A stretch of 48,613 bases of DNA from Companilactobacillus kimchii DSM 13961 = JCM 10707 (GTDB lineage Bacteria; Bacillota; Bacilli; Lactobacillales; Lactobacillaceae). Position 1 is the stretch's first letter. Each line of letters starts with the position of its first letter. The notes beneath the pieces were generated by a model. It had not been told where the DNA came from. It saw only the letters and a program-made list of their open reading frames with translations, and did not search any database. Of the stretch, positions 19,366-25,962 are shown in pieces. The stretch spans positions 1 through 48,613 of the forward strand of contig NZ_AZDH01000008.1 in the NCBI RefSeq assembly GCF_001435445.1, read 5' to 3'. The position numbers and the translations under genes are program-made.

Positions 19366-19453
19366 CAGAAAAAGGGATGCTTTATCCAGCATCCCTCAAG
19401 TTTTGTCTTAGATTGATTATTTAGACTGAACCTTTGAGACCTCTCTGGATCTG
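19366..19453 (-). promoter_or_regulatory. Second (promoter-distal) PyrR attenuator of carAB
   Basis: In minus sense the PyrR-binding hairpin AGATC-CAGAGA-GGTCT (19436-19452) matches the known anti-antiterminator loop pattern. Downstream lies the terminator GGGATGC...GCATCCC (19374-19395) with a T run. The ATCCAG of the PyrR hairpin is complementary to CTGGAT inside the terminator loop, which gives the competing antiterminator. PyrR with UMP would promote termination. Confidence 0.85.
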
Positions 19454-19469
19454 ATTAAAAATTCAAGAT

Positions 19470-19560
19470 ATAAAAAAACTTTCTTTGCCAGTGCGACAAA
19501 GAAAGTTAGTTAGGGTTTCCCCATAAGCGATTGCACTTTCCAAGTCTCACTGGACTTAAT
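19470..19560 (-). promoter_or_regulatory. First (promoter-proximal) PyrR attenuator of carAB
   Basis: In minus sense the hairpin AAGTC-CAGTGA-GACTT (19540-19557) has the PyrR loop CNGNGA. The terminator AACTTTCTTTG...CAAAGAAAGTT (19477-19507) follows with seven T. Here too CCAGTG of the PyrR hairpin pairs with CACTGG in the terminator loop, so both attenuators use the same switching logic. Confidence 0.85.
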
Positions 19561-19577
19561 TAAAAGTTGTTGTCCAT

Positions 19578-19606
19578 ATAATACAAGGAACTTCAGTGTT
19601 CGTCAA
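19578..19606 (-). promoter_or_regulatory. Promoter of carAB
   Basis: In minus sense TTGACG (19601-19606) and TATTAT (19578-19583) are 17 bp apart, near the sigma-A consensus. It lies just upstream of the first PyrR hairpin. Confidence 0.75.
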
Positions 19607-19611
19607 TAGGG

Positions 19612-20511
19612 TTATTTTTTAAAGACATGCTCACGGTGATATTGTAAATATTCTTTATTAGGAGAATATTGGTAGTTCATATGTATTTTTCTATTCTTGT
19701 ATTTATTTAATAATTTATTAGTTTCCCCATCTGGTGCAGCAACATCAGAAATAACAATATGGCCTTTATCATTGAAGGTAAAATACCCTGCTGTGAAGGC
19801 TTCAGCTAACATTTTGGTAAAGCTGATTCCATTACGCGGATCCAAACGAATCTCCTTATTGGCCGACCAAGGAACAATTCTCGCTACCACCAAATCATCC
19901 TCATCCACCGGACCAGCCACCGCTGATTTATAATGATAATTAAATTTTACTTTATCCGTAAAAAACTTTTGAACCGCATTGTAAGTTTTAACACCCTTAG
20001 CCTCATCATTGATAAAATACAATTCATTCTTCTCAGCCTGATAACATTTCACCGCCAACAGTTCTTCAGCATCCGACAATTTCGGTTCAGATACCATATT
20101 CTTCTGACGCTCTAATAAACCTCTGTAGTCATGCTCATTTATCTGCGTGATGCCATTCATGTTAAAGAAGTTAGACCACTTACCTTTGAATTTACGAAAT
20201 GTCCAATCAAAAGTACGCAAATTTTGTTTCATGAGACGATGAGAAAACAAATAAGGTTGTTCAATTGTGACAATGTCATTGCCAGTAGCTGGAGCTTGCC
20301 TTACAACCTCGCCGAATTTTCCAGCACCATAAAGGTAAAATTCATTACCCCACTCTGAAGCACTGCCGGAGCGACGATAAATGATCAAATCACCTTTGTG
20401 AAGCTGATTATTATTATGATTTTGATAACTATAGTATTTAAAATCCACATCATTGTGTTCAATACTGGAGCTGGAATCTATTATGAAATAGTTAGTTTGG
20501 GAGTTATTCAT
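19612..20511 (-). CDS. HNH_2-like protein lacking the catalytic histidines
   Basis: A 299-residue protein. The C-terminal part (about 205-295) follows the HNH_2 pattern (PF13391): IVPWSANKEIRLDPRNGISF, then AEAFTAGYFTFNDKGHIVIS and a final EYLQYHREHVFKK. In active members the first block reads with His where R211 stands here (ARIVPWS), and the second has an LHD motif where MLAEAF is found. Both key histidines therefore seem lost, suggesting a DNA-binding rather than cutting domain. The N-terminal half (KGDLIIYRRSGSASEWGNEF, then YLYGAGKFGEV) may be a PUA/EVE-like beta barrel. It is divergent from the PLD-helicase-DUF3427 gene 104 bp away, a likely functional partner. Confidence 0.7.
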   Translation of the reverse strand: MNNSQTNYFIIDSSSSIEHNDVDFKYYSYQNHNNNQLHKGDLIIYRRSGSASEWGNEFYLYGAGKFGEVVRQAPATGNDIVTIEQPYLFSHRLMKQNLRTFDWTFRKFKGKWSNFFNMNGITQINEHDYRGLLERQKNMVSEPKLSDAEELLAVKCYQAEKNELYFINDEAKGVKTYNAVQKFFTDKVKFNYHYKSAVAGPVDEDDLVVARIVPWSANKEIRLDPRNGISFTKMLAEAFTAGYFTFNDKGHIVISDVAAPDGETNKLLNKYKNRKIHMNYQYSPNKEYLQYHREHVFKK

Positions 20512-20615
20512 AAATTACACATCCTCTACTCTTCATTGTACACAAATCATCTATAAAACTTAACCGTTCTGATATACTTGTCTATTAGAACAATTACAAA
20601 TTGGAAGTGAATTAT

Positions 20616-23501
20616 ATGGACCCTGATTACGAAATTAACCAAGGCGTAAACTTTGGCTTTATCGACAACTCGACACAATCATTATCTCGTTATCAACCAG
20701 CATTGGTAACTAACCAAAACGGAACTGTGCTCGACACCTTGGAAGATGAATTACGCAATGCCAAATCTTTCACCATTGCCGTGGCTTTCGTTACTTCGGG
20801 TGGTCTACTAGATCTCAAAAGTATTCTGGCTGACATCGCTACACATGGTGTCCGTGGAAAACTTATCACTTCAACTTATTTAGGCTTCAACAATCCTAAT
20901 GTCTTCGATGATCTATTACAAATCCCTAATCTCGACGTTAAAGTTTTAGACCAAGATGGCTTCCATACGAAAGCCTATTATTTTAAACACGATGATTATG
21001 AAAGTGCCCTAATCGGAAGTTCCAATCTAACACAAAACGCTTTGAAAAAGAATTTCGAATGGAACTTACGCATCACTTCGACTGAACGTGGTGATGTTAT
21101 TCATAATGTTAAAAACGAACTAGATAGTCTTTGGCAACAAGCTATCCTTTTGACACCATCATGGATAGAAGATTATCGCCAGAATTGGCAACCTAATTAT
21201 TCAAATTATCAGAGCAAGAAAAAGATCAAATCAGCAGGTAAAATCGTTCCTAACGCGATGCAGAAACCAGCTTTGGAAGCTCTGAAACACTTACGAGATG
21301 TCGAACGTGCTAAAAAGGGACTAGTTGTGGCAGCGACTGGAACTGGTAAAACCTATTTAGCTGCTTTTGATGTTCAACAATTTAATCCTAAGAGACTATT
21401 ATTCGTCGTTCACCGGGAACAAATTCTGCGTAAAGCTATGTCCAGTTTTAAAGAAATTTTAGGCGGATCTGACAACGACTATGGTATTCTCAGCGGTAAT
21501 CAAGAAGAAGTAACTGCGCGTTATCTTTTTGCAACGGTTAACATGATTTCTAAAAAATCGATTCGTGAACAATTGGGAGCCACTGCCTTCGACTACATTA
21601 TCATCGATGAGGCTCATCGCGTTAACCAAAATCAGCCTGGTGAAAAGGAATCAATGTACCAACGTTTGATGAACTTCTACCAACCACAATTCATGTTGGG
21701 AATGACGGCTACTCCTGAAAGAACTGATGGAACCAATGTCTACAAGTATTTCGATTATCATCTGGCTTATGAGATTTCATTATTAGACTCATTAGACAAC
21801 GACCTACTCGTACCTTTCCACTACATCGGTGTAACTGACTATGAGAAAAATGGTGAAGTTATCGATGACAAAACTAGTTTGAAATATTTAGTATCTGATG
21901 AACGTGTAAATTACATTATTGATAAAACTAATTACTATGGTCCTCGTGGTGATAATGTACATGGATTAATTTTTATTAGCCGTGTCGCTGAAGGTCGTGA
22001 ATTGGCTGTTAAGCTTACTGCTAAAGGAATCAATGCTCAACTTGTTTCTGCTGAGGATACGGTCGAAACTCGTGAAAAAGCTGTTCGAGAATTGACTGAC
22101 GGCAAACTACAATACATCATCACAGTTGATATTTTTAATGAGGGCGTGGATATTCCTATCCTCAATCAAATTGTCATGATGCGTCCCACAAAATCCAGCA
22201 TCATATTTCTACAACAACTAGGCCGCGGATTACGTAAATCTGCTCATAAAGAATTCGTGACAATTTTAGATTTTATCGGTAATTATGATGAAAATTATAT
22301 GATTCCAATGGCATTCGACCGCTCTCATACCAGCAACAAAGAGAAAATCCTCAAACAGATCGTCAGCCCCAGTATTTCTGGAGTTTCCACGATTCATTTT
22401 GAAGAAGTAGCTCGTAATCGGATTCTGGCAGCCGTTTCAAAAGCTCGTTTAAATGATATGAATCGTTTCAAAGTTGCTTATCAAAGCCTTAAAGATAAAA
22501 TTGGCTTGCGGTCACCTATGTTATTAGATTTTGCTAAGCTAGGCAGTGTTGATGTTCCCGATATAATTGATAAATTTAAGACTGTTTATGACATGCAAAA
22601 TAAATTTGAAAATAACATTTCTGATTCACTTACTAAAGAACAGTACTCATTTTTGAAATTTATTTCTGCGGAAATCACTGTATCTAAACGTCCGGTGGAA
22701 GCTTGGATTTTGAAACAATTGTTACTTCGACATACTTTAACTGACGAAGAAATTCTATCTGAACTTCAATCTCAAAATATTTTCTGTGACAGTGAAACTT
22801 TGATCAATGTGGCTTCTGTCTTAGATTTCAGTTACTTTTCAAAAGTAAAACAAAAAAAATACGGCCAAGTTGTGTTAACTGACCGTATCGTTGATAAATG
22901 GAAATTTACTTCTGAACTCCAGCAAATGTTGCAATCACAAGCATTTAGAAAATATTTTGAAGATGCCTTAGATGCAAAACTTTGGGATGTACGTCAGAAT
23001 CCAACAATCTATCGTAATCGATTTATCATTGGTGAAAAATATTACCGTCCTGACATTATCAAGATGTTGAACTGGAAAAATGAACCGAATTATATAAATA
23101 TTGGTGGTTATGGATTACGCGATGATGGACGTTTTCTCCCAGTTTTCATATCTTTAAAGAAAACCGTGAAAGTCCAAAATAAGATGGTATATGAAAATAC
23201 CTTCTCGGATCGTTCCACCCTACCTTTGTTCTCTAAAAGTGGACGTTCAATGTCCAGTACAGTCGAGAGTGAAATTCTCAAACATAAAGGTTTTGGGATG
23301 ATCCAATTATTCGTGAGAAAATCTAACAACGATAGAATCGATGGTAAAGATTTTTACTATCTTGGTTCCGCACGTATTCTTACCGCAAAAGATATTGTTG
23401 AAGAAAACAGCGATGGTAAGCCAACCAAATTAGTTGAATTTACACTTCGATTGGAACATGAATTGGATTTGGGATTGTATCATTTTTTGACTGAAGAATA
23501 A
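20616..23501 (+). CDS. PLD-like nuclease, SF2 helicase and DUF3427 fusion
   Basis: The start is the ATG at 20616, with GGAAG about eight bases upstream; an in-frame TTG at 20601 overlaps that site. The 961-residue protein has three parts. A phospholipase D-like domain (about 25-190) carries the H-x-K at residues 117/119 and GSSN at 134-137. A superfamily 2 helicase (about 210-560) has Walker A ATGTGKT at 240-246, DEAH at 331-334, MTATPERTDG and the motif VI region QLGRGLRKS. A C-terminal DUF3427 domain includes YYRPDIIKMLNWKNEPNYIN and DFYYLGSARI. Only one HKD motif is seen, so the nuclease would act as a dimer. Such fusions are scattered in bacterial genomes in a defence-like way; the function is inferred. 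Confidence 0.88.
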   Translation: MDPDYEINQGVNFGFIDNSTQSLSRYQPALVTNQNGTVLDTLEDELRNAKSFTIAVAFVTSGGLLDLKSILADIATHGVRGKLITSTYLGFNNPNVFDDLLQIPNLDVKVLDQDGFHTKAYYFKHDDYESALIGSSNLTQNALKKNFEWNLRITSTERGDVIHNVKNELDSLWQQAILLTPSWIEDYRQNWQPNYSNYQSKKKIKSAGKIVPNAMQKPALEALKHLRDVERAKKGLVVAATGTGKTYLAAFDVQQFNPKRLLFVVHREQILRKAMSSFKEILGGSDNDYGILSGNQEEVTARYLFATVNMISKKSIREQLGATAFDYIIIDEAHRVNQNQPGEKESMYQRLMNFYQPQFMLGMTATPERTDGTNVYKYFDYHLAYEISLLDSLDNDLLVPFHYIGVTDYEKNGEVIDDKTSLKYLVSDERVNYIIDKTNYYGPRGDNVHGLIFISRVAEGRELAVKLTAKGINAQLVSAEDTVETREKAVRELTDGKLQYIITVDIFNEGVDIPILNQIVMMRPTKSSIIFLQQLGRGLRKSAHKEFVTILDFIGNYDENYMIPMAFDRSHTSNKEKILKQIVSPSISGVSTIHFEEVARNRILAAVSKARLNDMNRFKVAYQSLKDKIGLRSPMLLDFAKLGSVDVPDIIDKFKTVYDMQNKFENNISDSLTKEQYSFLKFISAEITVSKRPVEAWILKQLLLRHTLTDEEILSELQSQNIFCDSETLINVASVLDFSYFSKVKQKKYGQVVLTDRIVDKWKFTSELQQMLQSQAFRKYFEDALDAKLWDVRQNPTIYRNRFIIGEKYYRPDIIKMLNWKNEPNYINIGGYGLRDDGRFLPVFISLKKTVKVQNKMVYENTFSDRSTLPLFSKSGRSMSSTVESEILKHKGFGMIQLFVRKSNNDRIDGKDFYYLGSARILTAKDIVEENSDGKPTKLVEFTLRLEHELDLGLYHFLTEE

Positions 23502-23502
23502 C

Positions 23503-23545
23503 AAAAACAGCAAGACCAATTGAGGTTTTGCTGTTTTTTATTACA
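23503..23545. terminator. Bidirectional terminator between helicase and MocR genes
   Basis: AAAACAGCAAGACC and GGTTTTGCTGTTTT form a stem with T and A runs on either side, between two convergent genes. Confidence 0.85.
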
Positions 23546-23551
23546 CTACGT

Positions 23552-24994
23552 TTAGAACAGTTTTCGTAATTTTCCCATAGCCGCACTAAATTCCTCACAA
23601 GTAGTATAGGCAAAGGATAACCGAATAGATCGGTTCTTCTTAAAATCATAAATATCACCGGTATTCAAAAGTATTCCTTCATCCAAGGCCTTCTCAAACA
23701 AATCTTCGGCTTCAATATCATTCTTAAAAGTCAACCAGATATAAAATCCACCAATAGGTTGATTCCAAGTGGCGATTTCTTGAAAATTATCTTCCAAAAC
23801 TTTCAAGGCATTATCGCGACGTTTCTTCAATTCCTTTTTCAAATTAACCAGATATTCATCATACAAACCGCTATTCAAGAATTCAGCGAATACCAATTGT
23901 GATAAGGAACTGGCCTCATAATCCATCTGCATCTTGGTATCTCCTAGTCTCTGGATAACTGGTTCAGATGCAATGACCCAACCAATCCTCAAGCCTGGTG
24001 CCAAAGCTTTTGAAGCACTGCCTAAATACATGACCATCCCGTTTTTATCCATAGCTTTCAAAGCGGTTGGTTGCTGGTCAAAACATAATTCCTGGTAGAC
24101 TCCATCTTCTATGATTGGGAGTCTATTTTGTATACAGAATTCCATCAATTCATGACGTCTGAAGTCTGACATGGTGGTACCGGTAGGATTATGATTGGTC
24201 GGGATCGTGTACAAAACTGATTCCTTATCTTTCAAACGTTTCTCAATACGCCAATATTCCATCCCATCTCTATCCATTGGTATTCCGTCTAAATTTAGAC
24301 CCATGGATTGGAAAGTTTGGAGTGATTTCAAGTAACTTGGCGCCTCGGTGAAGACAGTGCTACCATCCTCCAATAAACATGAAGCAATCAGTTGCAAAGC
24401 TTGCAACGCACCGGAGGTAATCAAAATATTTTTCACTCCAACATTGATGCCTAATTTTTGCATATGTTTAGCAATCGCTGTTCGCAACTCTAACAAGCCT
24501 AAGGGTTCCGCATATCCTAAAGATGTTATTTCGGTACTCAATTTTTGCATGATTTCCGACCACATTTTTTTAGGAAAAAGTCGAGGGTCCAACTCCCCTG
24601 TTCCTAAACGGGTGATCTTAGGAGCAAATTCCCAATGATTGATCTGTTGAATACGACGCGTATTCTCTTGAAAATAGCCGGCAGAAATATATTTTTTCCA
24701 ATTTAAAGATGTTGGCAACATCAATGACCAGGTATTACTGATAATCTGAGTCCCGGCACCATGTTTACCAGAGATTATTCCGTATGAAGTCAATTCATCA
24801 ATGGCAGTCGAAATAGTACTCCGATTCACGTGAAACATTTTGGCTAAATCCCGCTGTGACGGCAATCTAGTACCGATCTGCCATTGTCCACTGGCGACTT
24901 TATCACAAACATATTTAACGATTTGGCGATAAATTGGTACCGAACTTTTTTTGTCTGGTTGCCAGTCAATCACGACTGGAAATTCTCTTCTCAT
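23552..24994 (-). CDS. MocR/PdxR family PLP-dependent transcriptional regulator
   Basis: A 480-residue fusion of a GntR-type winged helix-turn-helix (about 18-88, with GTRLPSQRDLAKMFHVNRST) and a class I aminotransferase-like domain. The PLP-binding Lys is K329 in LGSASKALAPGLRIGW; NHNPTG (267-272) and D297 in IIEDGVY are the other cofactor contacts. Such regulators use PLP or a PLP-amino acid adduct as effector. It is divergent from a LysE-type exporter, and TTGGTTGG repeats lie in the shared region, so export of an amino acid is its probable target. GGAG precedes the ATG. Confidence 0.92.
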   Translation of the reverse strand: MRREFPVVIDWQPDKKSSVPIYRQIVKYVCDKVASGQWQIGTRLPSQRDLAKMFHVNRSTISTAIDELTSYGIISGKHGAGTQIISNTWSLMLPTSLNWKKYISAGYFQENTRRIQQINHWEFAPKITRLGTGELDPRLFPKKMWSEIMQKLSTEITSLGYAEPLGLLELRTAIAKHMQKLGINVGVKNILITSGALQALQLIASCLLEDGSTVFTEAPSYLKSLQTFQSMGLNLDGIPMDRDGMEYWRIEKRLKDKESVLYTIPTNHNPTGTTMSDFRRHELMEFCIQNRLPIIEDGVYQELCFDQQPTALKAMDKNGMVMYLGSASKALAPGLRIGWVIASEPVIQRLGDTKMQMDYEASSLSQLVFAEFLNSGLYDEYLVNLKKELKKRRDNALKVLEDNFQEIATWNQPIGGFYIWLTFKNDIEAEDLFEKALDEGILLNTGDIYDFKKNRSIRLSFAYTTCEEFSAAMGKLRKLF

Positions 24995-25005
24995 CCAATT
25001 CTCCT

Positions 25006-25102
25006 TTGGTTGGGTTTATAAAAATAACTTGGTTGGTTACTATTTTTAAAAACACTTATATAATCAGTATTGTGCTTAAATTATAAACCATAATTTGGTT
25101 GG
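25006..25102. promoter_or_regulatory. Candidate MocR binding region
   Basis: TTGGTTGG occurs three times in the same orientation, at 25006, 25029 and 25095, between the MocR and LysE genes. The last copy also forms an inverted pair with AACCA at 25086. MocR proteins commonly bind direct repeats plus one inverted half site, so this fits. Confidence 0.55.
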
Positions 25103-25118
25103 CAAGGGAGGTAAAATT

Positions 25119-25733
25119 ATGAACTTTTTTCTACAAGGACTAACTATGGGATTCGCGATTGAAGCGCCGATTGGTTTAGCAAATTTATTCGTGATCAATA
25201 ATGCGTTAACTCAATCACGCCGTCGTTCATATATCGCTGCCTTTTTTGTGGCTTTCTTTGACATTGCTCTATCAATTGCCTGCTTCTTCGGTATTGGAGC
25301 AGTCATGAAGCAATTTGAATGGCTCAAAATTGCTATTCTTCTTTTCGGAAGTTTAATCGTAATTTATATGGGGATTAATCTTTTACGAGCTGAAACTTCT
25401 GAAATCGGCAGTAAAGATACTGAATTAACCATGTTCAAAACCATTTCGACAGCATTTGTCATGATTTGGTTCAATCCACAAGCAATCATTGATGGATCAC
25501 TGATGTTGGGGGCTTTTCAAGTCACACTACCAGTCAATAGTTATCCAATCTTCATTGGCGGTGTTGTCATCGCTTCATTTGTTTGGTTTATTGGTTTGAA
25601 TCTAGTCATCGCTAAGTTTAAAGATAAATTCAACGCTAAAGTTTTACGGACTATCAACATGGTCTGCGGCGCTGTTATCATTCTTTACGGTTTGAAATTG
25701 TTCTATAACTTCATTACATTGATAATTCATTAA
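25119..25733 (+). CDS. LysE family amino acid exporter
   Basis: The start is the ATG at 25119 (204 residues), preceded by GGGAGGT; the upstream in-frame GTG would include that site. The protein is very hydrophobic with about six membrane segments. The family start is visible as FFLQGLTMGFAIEAPIGLANLFVI, and WFNPQAIIDGSLMLG contains the conserved NPQ-like motif. LysE/RhtB proteins export basic or other amino acids by proton exchange. The divergent MocR regulator suggests control by amino acid or PLP status. A terminator follows. Confidence 0.88.
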   Translation: MNFFLQGLTMGFAIEAPIGLANLFVINNALTQSRRRSYIAAFFVAFFDIALSIACFFGIGAVMKQFEWLKIAILLFGSLIVIYMGINLLRAETSEIGSKDTELTMFKTISTAFVMIWFNPQAIIDGSLMLGAFQVTLPVNSYPIFIGGVVIASFVWFIGLNLVIAKFKDKFNAKVLRTINMVCGAVIILYGLKLFYNFITLIIH

Positions 25734-25756
25734 GCCTCTTGGATTTAAAACAAATA

Positions 25757-25795
25757 AAAACGGGTAATCGTATTTTGATTGCCCGTTTTATTTTT
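25757..25795. terminator. Terminator after the LysE gene
   Basis: AAAACGGGTAATC and GATTGCCCGTTTT form a strong stem followed by ATTTTT, with an A run on the opposite side that would let it act on the minus-strand surface-protein transcript after element B. Confidence 0.85.
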
Positions 25796-25807
25796 GCTTT
25801 TATTTAT

Positions 25808-25962
25808 AAATAACCAATATTCTATGCAATATAGTAGAAACGCGTTCCACAAGGGCAACTTCCTGTGGTTTGCTACGATACCGAAATCACACGCCAAGTA
25901 CGCGTGTAATTCCGATATCTAGGCAAATCCTCAGAGGCTAAACGCCCTTGTTCCACGCTCTA
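25808..25962 (-). repeat. Stop-codon-linked structured element, full copy B
   Basis: In minus sense it begins at the TAG of the surface-protein gene (TAG then AGCG). The outer helix is identical to copy A: 25842-25845 plus 25849-25856 pair with 25955-25958 plus 25944-25951, with a TCC/TCC internal loop. The apical hairpin 25877-25919 has 18 stem positions and a 7-nt loop; the three A-C mismatches on the plus strand are G-U pairs in the minus transcript. The stem sequence differs from copy A at many positions. Confidence 0.87.

Noticed and set aside
19612-23501. Helicase/HNH locus as a prophage or integrative element
   Set aside because: No integrase, tRNA target, flanking repeat or phage gene is present, and neighbouring genes are ordinary chromosomal ones.
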